The notes: generated by a model not told the origin, from the sequence alone. A stretch of 64,000 bases of DNA from Halomonas sp. TD01 (GCF_923868895.1 NZ_OV350343.1:2666001-2730000), one strand, 5' to 3'; counted from the first letter of the stretch, positions 46,321-55,742 are shown. Program-made: numbers and translations.

Positions 46321-47939
46321 TCTTGCTCCTGAGGTTCTGGTTCTGCCTTGATCACATCGCTACTTATATCGCGTCCAAACGCTTGTTTAAATAGGTAGAC
46401 GCCAAGTTCGTTTGCTTCCAGCGTGCACGACTCGCGCTCAATGGGCGGTTTGTCATGCAAATTACGATCTATTTCCGTTGACCATATCATGTACGGGGTG
46501 CTGCTAGCAGGAGGCGAATAGTGCCTATATGCGGCAGGCAGTATCGGTACGTGGTCACCGTACCAGCCCAACAGTCCTGGTCTTACAGCTGAGTTTAGCG
46601 CTGCTTTAACGCTTTCGAGCATTTTATCCGATTCACCTAGATGGTGCAGGTAAACGGCCAAATCGCGCAAATGATGCGGCAGCGGCCACGGCGCTGCAGG
46701 CAATGTTGACGCTACCCCGGCCTTTTCGGGTGCTTCTAAGTGTAAAGGGCCGTGATTTTCCATGGTAATCACAAATACAAAGAGTGGCCTATTATCGTTA
46801 TCTTCAAGCAGGCGTCCAATCTTTCGTGCAACCGCTTGGTCGCCAATGTACTGACCATGCTTATCCTGGCTTTCGAAGGCGCTAATGTCGACAAACGTCT
46901 CAAACCCCAGTTTTGGAATAACGCTGTCTCGCAGATAAAACGTAGCAGGGTAAGGATGAACACAAACAGTTCGATACCCTTGGGCTTTAAAGGCGCTGGC
47001 AATGCTGGGCAACGTATGACGCGATAGCGTGCGGTAAGGATTGAACTGGCGCGGCCCCCAGGCATCAGGTGCTATGCCAGTTAACACGGCGCATTCGGTT
47101 CGCACTGTATTTGCGCCCCATGCGGGCACATTCAGCGCTCCCTTGGCTACAGCTTCCCTGCACGTAGCATCATAATTCGGCAGTAAGTCAGCGGCAATCT
47201 CGCTACACCATGGGCGAGGATCAAAAAACGATTCACTCTGTACCAACACAACGTTAGGCAGCGTCGCATGGGCGTCTTGCTCAAGGCAGTGTTGAGTCAA
47301 TCGATGGAAGGGCGATGCGTCTGGTGTGGGCGGTTTGGAGTGGGCCAGGGCAATGCCGTATGTCCACAGGCTGGAAAATAGCCCCAGCCGATCTAGGTCA
47401 ATCACAGGGTTAAGCGTGATAGACGGCAATTTGCGCCACCCCAGCCAAACAAACAGCGCACCGGTTGCTATCAGCGCTAGGCTATTAACTAGAAACGCTG
47501 TGCCGCCCCAGTGGCGGATCAGCGATGGTTCAAAAACCAAAAAACTACCAATGGCAATCGCCCCGGCACTGCTGGCAGCAATGGCAAGACCAATGCCAAA
47601 AAAAGGCACATACAGGCGTGGGTGCAAAACAGCATCCCAGAAGTATTCAAAGTCGTGACAGATAAAGGGTTCGTTCAACGTGCGTGATTTGGTATTGCTG
47701 GACTGCACGACCACGAGTTGCAGCGATAGAACGAAGACGACAGCAAACCAAGGGCGCTGCAGAAGCAGAATAAAGATCCCAAACAACAGTAACCAGCTGC
47801 CAAGGTGGACGATGTTTGTAGCAACGCCGCGCTTCCAGAGCGGGCGAGGGCGAGGGCTTAGCAGCGCCTCGAACAATAGGCTGCCTAGTAAACCTACTAA
47901 AAGCGGGCTAATAAACGTGGATGACAGTAAGAGCTGCAC
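46317..47939 (-). CDS. LTA-synthase-like membrane sulfatase-fold transferase
   Basis: About 540 residues from GTG 47939, which has GGGGGC upstream and follows the SDR stop; a TTG at 47969 would overlap that gene by 29 bases. Four or five membrane helices occupy residues 1-175, then comes an alkaline-phosphatase/sulfatase-fold domain facing the periplasm. Metal and nucleophile signatures are NVVLVQSESFFD, GANTVRTECAVLTG (probable nucleophilic Thr), FVITMENHGPLHLE and WYGDHVPILP. These match LtaS/OpgB/EptA-like enzymes that move phosphoglycerol or phosphoethanolamine from phospholipids. In this operon it may put a phospho-head group on the sphingoid-like lipid. Rhizobial RkpI occupies the same position among the rkp genes. 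Confidence 0.82.
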   Translation of the reverse strand: MQLLLSSTFISPLLVGLLGSLLFEALLSPRPRPLWKRGVATNIVHLGSWLLLFGIFILLLQRPWFAVVFVLSLQLVVVQSSNTKSRTLNEPFICHDFEYFWDAVLHPRLYVPFFGIGLAIAASSAGAIAIGSFLVFEPSLIRHWGGTAFLVNSLALIATGALFVWLGWRKLPSITLNPVIDLDRLGLFSSLWTYGIALAHSKPPTPDASPFHRLTQHCLEQDAHATLPNVVLVQSESFFDPRPWCSEIAADLLPNYDATCREAVAKGALNVPAWGANTVRTECAVLTGIAPDAWGPRQFNPYRTLSRHTLPSIASAFKAQGYRTVCVHPYPATFYLRDSVIPKLGFETFVDISAFESQDKHGQYIGDQAVARKIGRLLEDNDNRPLFVFVITMENHGPLHLEAPEKAGVASTLPAAPWPLPHHLRDLAVYLHHLGESDKMLESVKAALNSAVRPGLLGWYGDHVPILPAAYRHYSPPASSTPYMIWSTEIDRNLHDKPPIERESCTLEANELGVYLFKQAFGRDISSDVIKAEPEPQEQE

Positions 47940-47940
47940 G

Positions 47941-48747
47941 CTACACGCCCCCGGTATGATTAAAGCCAAGGCGTTTAACGAGCCATTGAGAAATGCCAGC
48001 AGGTAGAACAGCTAGCCACCAGGTGCCGAAGTTCAGCGGAAAGGGAAAGCTAATACGAGCGCGGTTAGCGGTAATACCACGTTGTATGGCGTTGGCAGCG
48101 CGCTCTGGCGACCACTCCCAAGGCTTCGGGCCAGGCATGGCGTTACACATGGGTGAGGTGACGTAGCCAGGCATCACCACGGTCACGCCAATACCATGGG
48201 GTTCAAGTAAGCCTCTTAGGCCTTCTCCGTAGGCTTTAATGCCCGCTTTGCTGGCACTGTAACTAGGCGTTGTTGGTAAGCCGTGCCAGCCCGCCAATGA
48301 GCTAATAAACACCAACTGACCGCTGCCTCGTGCTTGCATGGCAGGCACAAGGCGCTGTGCCATCGCAATCGGCGCTTTCAAATTAATATCCAATAGCGCT
48401 TGAACCTCGTCCCATGGCTCTAGTGTGCTTTCGCTTGGGTGCGTATTGATACCCGCATTGGCAATCACAATATCTGGTACGTGTTCGTTGCATAGTGTAT
48501 CGAGCCAAGCGTTGAGTTCGGTTTCGTCTGTCAAACTGGCCGATGAAAGCGATACTTGCGCGCCTTTTTCTCGACACGCCGTTGCCAACCCTTCAAGCGC
48601 CTGCTGATTGCGGCCATGTAGCACCAAGTACGTATTGGGGGTTGCATAAGCATGGGCTAGCGCCCCGCCTATTGCGCCGGTGGCTCCGGTAATCAGCACG
48701 CAGCGTGGGGTGCTAGAAGAGAGATGTGTCGTTACGCCAGCGCTCAC
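47941..48747 (-). CDS. Short-chain dehydrogenase/reductase
   Basis: The 268-residue protein has the SDR cofactor motif ITGATGAIGGALAHAY near residue 20, IANAGINTH near 95, the catalytic Ser in FISSLAG and the Tyr-x-x-x-Lys in SYSASKAG near 167-171. It overlaps the KpsS-like gene by four bases. The C-terminal ~45 residues contain a hydrophobic stretch (TWWLAVLPAGISQWLV), suggesting membrane association as in 3-ketosphinganine reductases. In context it probably reduces the ketone made by the oxoamine synthase to an amino alcohol; rhizobial RkpH is the closest precedent. Confidence 0.87.
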   Translation of the reverse strand: MSAGVTTHLSSSTPRCVLITGATGAIGGALAHAYATPNTYLVLHGRNQQALEGLATACREKGAQVSLSSASLTDETELNAWLDTLCNEHVPDIVIANAGINTHPSESTLEPWDEVQALLDINLKAPIAMAQRLVPAMQARGSGQLVFISSLAGWHGLPTTPSYSASKAGIKAYGEGLRGLLEPHGIGVTVVMPGYVTSPMCNAMPGPKPWEWSPERAANAIQRGITANRARISFPFPLNFGTWWLAVLPAGISQWLVKRLGFNHTGGV

Positions 48748-49994
48748 AGCAACTTCTCCAACGGTGAGGGGCAGGCTTCCAGTATACGCGCTGCATTGTT
48801 CACGGCTAAATCGATACTGGGCTGGCAGTAAAAGCCACCGTTAATCTGCGTGGTGTGCATCACGGCATTGCGAAAATAGCTAAACAGCGCTTGGCTGGGC
48901 AGCGGTGGCTGATGCCAAAACTCATCTAGAGCGCCTTCGTAAGTGAGGCCCGCTAAATTGTAGATAGGGTCACTGAGCGCAAAAGTGGGGCACTGCTTTT
49001 CAAGGGAAACAATGCCGACCGTGCTGTTCACTGTGACGGTGCCCGTAGCGTGTTTCAGCAATGGATTGAGGTTGCCTGACTCCAGGTAAACGATACGCCC
49101 CTGGAGGCCGTAAAAATCCTCGAGCCTTTGAATAATGTCCGTGTAGTTAACCAGCCCCATATCTAGCGGATGGTTTTTTATGCACAGCAGTGAATCGCTA
49201 GGGGCGTGCAGAGCAAATGAACCCATGACGTGGTCCATCACCTCTTCCATATTGGCATAAGGCGAATGGTCACGAATCTGAGCATCGGTGTTGAGCTGCA
49301 GCGGCAACATAAAATAAGGCTTTCCGCCCTCTATCAGGTTTTTAATCCGTACTGCATCGCGCCTTTTCCAGTATCGAAGTAAGGTAAAGCGTTTGGCGTA
49401 GCCTGCATACTCCACCGGTGCAGTGATAGGCGCATGGTTACGGTAGTGCGGAGCCACCAGGGGATTCGCTAACCCCGCTAGGTGATAGCACATGTCGTGA
49501 GCGGCACGGATTTTAAAAGATGAGCGAAAGCGGACCGGTGCGGGTAATTTGGGCAGCGCTTTGCCCGTTTCGAAAAACCATTTGGGGTCCCTGGGTAGCA
49601 GCGAGTGTCCATTAACGCCCTCGCGTTCGAGGGTGACCCAAAAAGGACGAAAATAGCCTTCTTCAAAGACGTGAGTACGAATGCCAGCAGCGGGCGCTAA
49701 GTCTACCGCCGGGCGGTGAATTGGGCGGCGGTCACCAAACAGAACTTGGTCGGTAATGTCGTAGCGTTGCCAGAGCGACTGGATATAAGCCGGTAGCTCG
49801 CTTAACGGGCCGCGAAACAAATGGTTTTGACTGTGAGTGCGCTGCCAGTAGACGATATCGCCAGCGTTGAAGTTAACTTTTACCACGCGGTGTCCGTCGT
49901 CGGTTAGCCGACGGGCTAGACGCTGGTAAAAGGGCGAGCAGACGCCTTGGAGAAATAAGAATGCGCGCTTTTGCTTCAACTTAATGACTTCCAA
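48744..49994 (-). CDS. kpsS: KpsS-like capsule beta-Kdo transferase
   Basis: The 416-residue protein is of the KpsS/LipB type: FLFLQGVCSPFYQRLARRL at the N-terminus, VNFNAGDIVYW, VLFGDRRPIH, HVFEEGYFRPFWVTLEREGVNG and LPRDPKWF are family blocks. In group 2 capsules KpsS adds the first Kdo to a lipid at the inner membrane and KpsC extends the Kdo linker. Here the lipid may not be phosphatidylglycerol but the product of the genes downstream. Start ATG 49994 overlaps the KpsC stop by 14 bases. E. coli KpsS is slightly shorter. Confidence 0.88.
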   Translation of the reverse strand: MEVIKLKQKRAFLFLQGVCSPFYQRLARRLTDDGHRVVKVNFNAGDIVYWQRTHSQNHLFRGPLSELPAYIQSLWQRYDITDQVLFGDRRPIHRPAVDLAPAAGIRTHVFEEGYFRPFWVTLEREGVNGHSLLPRDPKWFFETGKALPKLPAPVRFRSSFKIRAAHDMCYHLAGLANPLVAPHYRNHAPITAPVEYAGYAKRFTLLRYWKRRDAVRIKNLIEGGKPYFMLPLQLNTDAQIRDHSPYANMEEVMDHVMGSFALHAPSDSLLCIKNHPLDMGLVNYTDIIQRLEDFYGLQGRIVYLESGNLNPLLKHATGTVTVNSTVGIVSLEKQCPTFALSDPIYNLAGLTYEGALDEFWHQPPLPSQALFSYFRNAVMHTTQINGGFYCQPSIDLAVNNAARILEACPSPLEKLL

Positions 49995-52026
49995 TGAATA
50001 AGTTACGATAGCAGCGATATAGTCGCTGCTTCCATGTAAGCATATGTTTTTGAGACTTAAATTGTTGTAATTTAGCCTGCTCCAACAGGCTGACTACCGT
50101 TTCAGCATTACACAGCTGCCGAGAGCCAGGGTCGACGTAGCTTGGGTATAGAAGCAGTGTTCCTGCTACCAGCGCATCCAGTGACAGCACCCGGTTTCGT
50201 CTCGGACAGTGCATGGCATCCTGGGTTAATCCCCAGCCTGCGTAAAACGGGAGGCCGTAGGTGTATACCTGGCGTTGACGAAGCAGTGCTTCAAAGCCGG
50301 TGAGCGAACTCATGGTATGCACTGCATCAACGCGTGCTAGCAGCACGGTGATATCTATATGACTAGCATCAAGATCATACAGGCGTTTGGCGTGGGTATC
50401 GAGTGCTCCGATACGAGCGCCGGTAATCACGTCAGGGTGAGCTTTATACACAATAAAGGCATCGGGGTTAGCATTTCGAACGGCTTTCAAAAGCGCACTA
50501 TTAGTACTGATCTCTGGTGAGCCAGTGGCAATTGACGCATCACTTTCTACCTGGCCAGGCACCAAAATAATGTGTTTGTTGGCGGGTAATTCAATGGCTT
50601 CTTTGCCCGGTACATTATATTTGGAAAGCTTTAACGCGACTAACCGTTCGCGCAGCTGTGCCGCCCGCTCTAATAAGTCATCGCTGAAGTCGGCGGTATT
50701 AAGCAAGTTTTCTAGCTCGCTAGGTTGGCTGGGGTCGTAGTAAATGCCCAGGCGATCAATGACCAGGGATAGTGGCTGAGCAAGATCTACCCCTAGGCCA
50801 ACCGATCGGATAAAACCGTCTTCCATTCGCCATAATGTCGCTAAATGGTCGCGGTGGCGGGCTTTAAAGTCATCGTTAATACGACTGGACCACACCAGTA
50901 AATTTGGTTTTTTAACATCTGCTTCGAAAGCAGCTGGCAGCTCTTTCTGATATACAATTTTTGCCGCTGGGCCAAGAAAATAGCCAATGAAGCGCTTTTT
51001 CCACGACGAGAAACCGCAGGCCACCCACTCCCCACGCAGACGCTCTTGCTGGCGCTTTTGGTCAGCAATCAGGGCAATCGTCTCTTCTAGCGTCGCGGTG
51101 TTGCCCGTGTAGGGGTTGGCATACCGGGTGTAGCGAAGATAGGCTGCGGCAAATACTTCTTCCAGGCGTCGCGGAACCCTTCTGCGAGTGCAACTGATCT
51201 GATCATGGGTTAACCCCCACCCCGCATAGAAGGGGAGGCCAAAACAGTGTACTTGCTTGCCAGCCATCAATGCTTCGAACCCCAACTGGCTTGTTACGAC
51301 ATAAACGGTCTTAACCCTATCAAATAGCGCCCAAGGGTTAATGTTATCGCTAACAATGTGGCAACGAGGATTCTCGTGAGCGTCTGCTAGATGGCCCTGT
51401 TTTTTGCCTGCGATGACGTCAGGATGTACTTTAATGAAAATATCGGCGTCAGGATGATTATTTAGAGCGCACGCTAACATTTGCCGAAAACTGTCTGCGT
51501 TAGCACCGCCATGGTGAATAGAGGCATCGCCTGCGGTTTGATCCACGACCAACACACTGTTAGTACCAGCATTGTCGGTTCCTACAGCGGGAAGCGGATA
51601 ATCAGGCGCGTGGTTGTATTTTGATAAGCGATAACGTGATAGTTGCTCAATGCAGCGTTGGGCTTGAGCAAGTTCATCGTCGTCAAACGTGTCATGATTG
51701 AGCCAGTTTTCTAAATCACTAGGTCGAGAGGCGTCATAATAGATGCCCGTATAATCGACTACCATGCTATGAGGCTGATAGCCTTCAACCCCTAATCCTA
51801 AAGAACGAAGAAAGCCATCCTCTAGAGCGACATACGGTAGGCTATGGCGAGAGGCATAATGTCGAGCACGATCACTAGTGGGCTTAAGACCCCATCCAAC
51901 GACCACATTCGGTTTAGGGCTCAGTGGCCTTATGCGTGAAAAATGTGAGTATTCAGGCAAAAAAGAAGCAAGAGCGTTGATCTTGGTAATACCGGGAGAT
52001 GTATAGCCTGCTATTAGTTTTGCCAT
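49981..52026 (-). CDS. kpsC: KpsC-like capsule beta-Kdo transferase, two-domain
   Basis: From ATG 52026 the product has 681 residues, close to E. coli KpsC (675); a TTG at 52071 would add 15 residues. The two halves are clear duplicates: LEDGFLRSLGLGVE and MEDGFIRSVGLGVD, IYYDASRPSDLENWL and IYYDPSQPSELENLL, IKVHPDVIAGKK and YKAHPDVITGAR, GLPFYAGWGLT in both. This is the architecture in which two Kdo-transferase domains alternate linkages to build the oligo-Kdo linker of ABC-transporter-dependent capsules. It is the first gene of the seven-gene operon. No kpsDEMT export genes are seen in the window. Confidence 0.92.
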   Translation of the reverse strand: MAKLIAGYTSPGITKINALASFLPEYSHFSRIRPLSPKPNVVVGWGLKPTSDRARHYASRHSLPYVALEDGFLRSLGLGVEGYQPHSMVVDYTGIYYDASRPSDLENWLNHDTFDDDELAQAQRCIEQLSRYRLSKYNHAPDYPLPAVGTDNAGTNSVLVVDQTAGDASIHHGGANADSFRQMLACALNNHPDADIFIKVHPDVIAGKKQGHLADAHENPRCHIVSDNINPWALFDRVKTVYVVTSQLGFEALMAGKQVHCFGLPFYAGWGLTHDQISCTRRRVPRRLEEVFAAAYLRYTRYANPYTGNTATLEETIALIADQKRQQERLRGEWVACGFSSWKKRFIGYFLGPAAKIVYQKELPAAFEADVKKPNLLVWSSRINDDFKARHRDHLATLWRMEDGFIRSVGLGVDLAQPLSLVIDRLGIYYDPSQPSELENLLNTADFSDDLLERAAQLRERLVALKLSKYNVPGKEAIELPANKHIILVPGQVESDASIATGSPEISTNSALLKAVRNANPDAFIVYKAHPDVITGARIGALDTHAKRLYDLDASHIDITVLLARVDAVHTMSSLTGFEALLRQRQVYTYGLPFYAGWGLTQDAMHCPRRNRVLSLDALVAGTLLLYPSYVDPGSRQLCNAETVVSLLEQAKLQQFKSQKHMLTWKQRLYRCYRNLFIGSH

Positions 52027-52086
52027 GAAAGAGCCGAATGGTGTCAAAAACAAGCGTAAATATAAACGCAAACAATTAAAGCGGCG

Positions 52087-52115
52087 AACATACGTGAAAA
52101 GGTCTAGCTTATCAA
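52087..52115 (-). promoter_or_regulatory. Candidate sigma-70 promoter for the kpsC-rfaH operon
   Basis: Read on the minus strand, TTGATA (52115-52110) and TATGTT (52092-52087) are separated by 17 bases. Transcription would start near 52080, giving a leader of about 55 bases before ATG 52026. The rest of the 52027-52365 divergent gap shows a second TTGACA near 52172 without a matching -10, and no convincing RfaH ops element. Confidence 0.4.
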
Positions 52116-52365
52116 TTAAGCCTAAAGTGGTCTTACGGCAAGAGGGTCCTTTGTTACATAATGATACATGTCAAAAAAACAACCACGTTGAATTACACCA
52201 ACGCGCACTTCTCACGCCATTTTGGTAAGTTGTCGGTTTACAACGCGATTGGGGCAGATTCATTGGACGCAGTGGTAGTAAATGGTTACGGAAAAAGGGT
52301 GATTGGTGCGTCTGATCCCTGCCTGCAGAACGCCGATGTTCATAAGATCGATGTTTAGGAAATCG

Positions 52366-54363
52366 ATGCTGAGTAAACCGATTCTTAGCACATTAAAAGG
52401 CCGGCTGCTGCTGGGGCTTTTGTGTGCGCTGTTATTGATGGCCGGCTTGGTGCTAGGGATGGCGTGGCAGGTGGGTAAAATCATGGTGCAAGAAACCAAC
52501 ATGGCCCACATGCGTTACGAAGCTGACCTGATAGCAGATGAAGTTACCCAACAGATCGACCACCGTTTCCAAGCATTAGACCGGCTAAGTAGCGTCCTTG
52601 GAATGTCTGATGATCCCGAATGGCTTGGCTATGAGCTGCGCAAAAACGATGCGCTATTGGCATGGTTTGACGCCATTGTTGTTAGCGATAGCAATGGGAC
52701 AATAGTGTCAGATTGGCCAGCTGTTGCGGGGCGCGTGGGCCTTGATACAGCGGAGCTTGAATATTTTAAAATGCTGAAAGGTACGCGCAGGCCTTATGTC
52801 AGCGAGCCTTTTGTTGGCCGAGCTAGCGAAATGCCGATGGTGTTAGTGAGCGTGCCGCGATTAGACAGTGAAGGCCGGTTCGGAGGCATGATTGGCGGTG
52901 TGGTTAGTTTAGATAGCAGCGGGTTATTCAAACGCCTAGCAACTATTCGATTGGGTAGTGAAGGTTACGCTGCGGTTTCCACTGCCACTGGCAGAGTGTT
53001 ATACCACCCGAATAGAACGCTAATTAACGATGATACCTTTGATGCAACGGCTATCCCTCTGTTGGATCTGGCGCTAGATGGCTGGCAGGGCGATGGCGTT
53101 GGTACTTTGCTTGATGGCCGAATTGGTCTGCAGTCCTACGCACAGGTGTGGCCGGCGAATTGGGTAGTAGGGCTTTATCTACCCATCGAACAAGCGCAGC
53201 AACCGCTTTCTGGTTTTATTCATAAGCTATGGTGGATCTGGGGTGTTACGGCGTTATTAATGATGCCCGTTTTATGGTGGTTGCTGGCGCGTATTTTAAC
53301 GCCACTCAGTCGCCTGGAAGCACAAATTGGTGATGTAGGGCTTGGCCGCCGTTCTTACGTTGATCTTGCGACTAATATGCAAGAGCTGGAACAAGTAGCC
53401 AGCACATTTAATCGTGTTGAAGGTGAACGTCAGCAGCTTGTTGGGCACCTTCAAGAGCGTGAAGCATTTTTGGACTCGGTGCTTAATGCCTCGCCCCAAG
53501 GAATGTTTGTGGCTGACTTTGGCGGCAACATTACCTACATGAATCCCGCGCTACTAGACATCTTGGGTATTGAGTCTGATATGCCTATGGAAGCCTGGCT
53601 TGAGCAGATCCATATAGATGATCGCTCCGGCGCGAAAGACATGTGGATGCATAGCTTAAAAACCGGCAATGATTACATGCGTCAGCTGCGCTTTATTCGC
53701 AGTGACAAAGAGATGCTATGGCTGGATGTTCACGCCCGTGTGGTGATGCTTTCCCAAGGCGGTAACTCGCTTGGCTTGGTTGGCGTGGTGAAAGATATTA
53801 CCGAGCGCCGTGAGCAAGAAGCGCTTCAACGCTGGGAAGCAGAGCATGATCCATTAACTGGGCTGCTCAACCGCCGTGGTTTTGAGCGTCGTCTTGAAGA
53901 AGCCTTTGCCGACTTCCAAAAAACCAGTACGCCGTCAGCGCTATTAATGTTCGATCTTGACCATTTCAAACCCATTAACGATGAAGGTGGGCATGCGTTA
54001 GGGGACGAAATGCTGCGCCGTATCGCTCAGGTAGTGGCGTGGGAAGTTCGCCGCAGCGACCACGTGGCGCGTCAAGGTGGCGATGAGTTCGGCGTGTTGC
54101 TGCCCAGCTGTACGTTAGGCCAAGCGCAACGTATCGCTGAATCGTTACGCCAAGCAGTGAGTGAAGTATCGGTTGTTCACGAGGGCAAAGAGTACTCAGT
54201 GACGCTGAGCATTGGTGTGACCAGCTTCGATGAGACCGACACTAACGTAGACGCTGCGCTTTCCCGGGCGGACTCCGCCAGTTACGATGCCAAAGGGAAG
54301 GGGCGTGACAGTGTAGTAGTCAAACTGACAAGGGCATTAGACCCACTGTCGTTATTTGAATAG
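52366..54363 (+). CDS. Cache-PAS-GGDEF diguanylate cyclase
   Basis: ATG 52366 has AGGA eight bases upstream and gives 665 residues. A membrane helix at about residues 10-32 precedes a periplasmic dCache-type sensor (to about 270). A second helix (WWIWGVTALLMMPVLWWLLARI) leads into a HAMP-like region, a PAS domain (about 380-490: LNASPQGMFVADFGGNITYMN shortened, KDITERREQEAL) and a GGDEF domain (about 505-660: EHDPLTGLLNRRGF, FDLDHFKPINDEGGHALGD, RQGGDEFGVLLP). The GGDEF site is intact, so c-di-GMP synthesis in response to an outside signal is expected. It is divergent from the capsule operon, so a link between c-di-GMP and capsule is possible but unproven. Confidence 0.93.
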   Translation: MLSKPILSTLKGRLLLGLLCALLLMAGLVLGMAWQVGKIMVQETNMAHMRYEADLIADEVTQQIDHRFQALDRLSSVLGMSDDPEWLGYELRKNDALLAWFDAIVVSDSNGTIVSDWPAVAGRVGLDTAELEYFKMLKGTRRPYVSEPFVGRASEMPMVLVSVPRLDSEGRFGGMIGGVVSLDSSGLFKRLATIRLGSEGYAAVSTATGRVLYHPNRTLINDDTFDATAIPLLDLALDGWQGDGVGTLLDGRIGLQSYAQVWPANWVVGLYLPIEQAQQPLSGFIHKLWWIWGVTALLMMPVLWWLLARILTPLSRLEAQIGDVGLGRRSYVDLATNMQELEQVASTFNRVEGERQQLVGHLQEREAFLDSVLNASPQGMFVADFGGNITYMNPALLDILGIESDMPMEAWLEQIHIDDRSGAKDMWMHSLKTGNDYMRQLRFIRSDKEMLWLDVHARVVMLSQGGNSLGLVGVVKDITERREQEALQRWEAEHDPLTGLLNRRGFERRLEEAFADFQKTSTPSALLMFDLDHFKPINDEGGHALGDEMLRRIAQVVAWEVRRSDHVARQGGDEFGVLLPSCTLGQAQRIAESLRQAVSEVSVVHEGKEYSVTLSIGVTSFDETDTNVDAALSRADSASYDAKGKGRDSVVVKLTRALDPLSLFE

Positions 54364-54503
54364 CGGCATGCTTTGAATAACACGTGGCCGTCGCAATTCC
54401 GAGCTAGCCTTCTGTGTTGAGTCTCTTATTCATTCCCGTCAGTCGACAAACCTCGGGTGACGGTAGAATATAAGCGTCTGCTTATTCGATTGAGAGGGCT
54501 TTC

Positions 54504-55451
54504 GTGAACTTACTCGAGCTATTTTCCCGCACGCTAGATGTCACGTTACCTGTCTTCGCCATGGTGTTTGTAGGTATTGGCTTGAAGCGTTTGCAGTGGA
54601 TCGACAGTGGGTTTGTCTCCACGGCGTCAGCTCTCGTTTTCAAAGCAACGCTTCCCACCCTCATTTTTTTGAGTTTGATAAAAGCCGACCTAAGCGTTGC
54701 GTTGGATTTGCCTCTACTGCTGTTTTTTGCCGCCGCTACCCTCGGCCAGTTCTTTATCAGCTGGGTATGGGCTAGCTATCGAGTGCCCAAAGCCGACCGC
54801 GGTATTTATGTGCAGGGCGCGTTCCGTGGTAACTGCGGCATCGTTGGGTTAGCGCTGGCGGCGGGGATGTACGGCAATTTCGGGCTTTCGGCCGGTAGCC
54901 TGCTGCTTGGTGTGGTTATTGTGATGTATAACGCACTTTCGGTGGTGGCTCTGGCGGCCTATCAGCCCGGCCAGTCAACAGAGTGGCGCAGCCTGCTAAA
55001 GCATATCATCACCAACCCGCTGATTATTTCTGTAGTTGCTGCGTTGCCATTCACTGCATTCTCGATTCCACTTCCCAGTTGGCTGATTACCTCAGGTGAT
55101 TACTTCGCCTCGCTAACGTTACCCCTGGCATTGATCTGTGTCGGCGCCACGCTCTCGGTTGCCACCATGCGTAGCGGCAGTCAAACAGCATTAAGCGCCA
55201 GTAGCATGAAAATGATTGTACTGCCGCTGCTCGCCACGCTAGCCGCATGGGCGGTGGGGTTCTCTGGAGAGCAGCTAGGGTTGTTATTTCTATTCTTCGC
55301 CAGCCCAACCGCTGCCGCCAGTTTTGTGATGGTAAAAGCAATTAACGGCAATGTAGCGTTGGCCGCCAATATCATCGCGATAACCACCTTAATGGCCAGC
55401 GTCACCGTCACCACGGGTATCTTTGTGCTGCGCCTTGTAGGATGGATTTAA
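54504..55451 (+). CDS. AEC-family transporter (auxin efflux carrier type)
   Basis: The 315-residue membrane protein starts at GTG 54504 after a GAGAGGGC ribosome site. About ten hydrophobic helices in two five-helix halves, the family opening LDVTLPVFAMVFVGIGLKR, and GAFRGNCGIVGLALA with the conserved Asn in the crossing region are typical of bacterial AEC proteins, which carry organic acids such as malonate or malate. The substrate here is unknown. It stands alone, with the tRNA downstream in the same direction. Confidence 0.88.
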   Translation: MNLLELFSRTLDVTLPVFAMVFVGIGLKRLQWIDSGFVSTASALVFKATLPTLIFLSLIKADLSVALDLPLLLFFAAATLGQFFISWVWASYRVPKADRGIYVQGAFRGNCGIVGLALAAGMYGNFGLSAGSLLLGVVIVMYNALSVVALAAYQPGQSTEWRSLLKHIITNPLIISVVAALPFTAFSIPLPSWLITSGDYFASLTLPLALICVGATLSVATMRSGSQTALSASSMKMIVLPLLATLAAWAVGFSGEQLGLLFLFFASPTAAASFVMVKAINGNVALAANIIAITTLMASVTVTTGIFVLRLVGWI

Positions 55452-55459
55452 CTGCGCGG

Positions 55460-55488
55460 TTGGCTGACACTCACCAACACGCTATACT
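55460..55488 (+). promoter_or_regulatory. Promoter of tRNA-Arg
   Basis: TTGGCT and TATACT are spaced by 17 bases, followed by a GC-rich discriminator (GCGCCCC), as in stringently controlled stable-RNA promoters. The start would fall about seven bases before the tRNA. Confidence 0.6.
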
Positions 55489-55501
55489 ATGCGCCCCATA
55501 A

Positions 55502-55578
55502 GTCCCTGTAGCTCAGTAGGATAGAGCAGCCGCCTCCTAAGCGGCAGGTCGCAGGTTCGACTCCTGCCAGGGACGCCA
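55502..55578 (+). tRNA. tRNA-Arg (anticodon CCU)
   Basis: The 77-base gene folds as a cloverleaf: acceptor arms GTCCCTG and CAGGGAC, D arm around GCTC/GAGC, anticodon stem GCCGC/GCGGC with loop CTCCTAA (anticodon CCT), T arm GCAGG/CCTGC with the GTTCGACTC loop, and an encoded GCCA end. It reads the AGG codon. Its 3' end borders degraded integrase sequence, so it has served as an integration site. Confidence 0.97.
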
Positions 55579-55742
55579 ACTGGGGTTATTGAGAAGTCCT
55601 GAGAAGGCCTAAAAAGAGTACAATACTCTGAAATAAAAAGTCTTTAGCTCCTCATCGTTCCTAGCTGTTCCTTCCAAATCCCGCTGCTAAATGGTATACA
55701 GAATGGTATATGCCCCCATTCGAAGATGCTCGGTATACCGCC

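Noticed and set aside
39155..46351. Many 60-190 codon frames on the plus strand across the PKS gene
   Set aside because: They are antisense shadows of a high-GC coding region, with no ribosome sites and no recognisable domains.
49690..49706. Minus-strand GGCGGTAG resembling an RfaH ops element
   Set aside because: It lies inside the kpsS-like coding sequence, far from a promoter, and the bases after it do not match the ops consensus well; likely chance.
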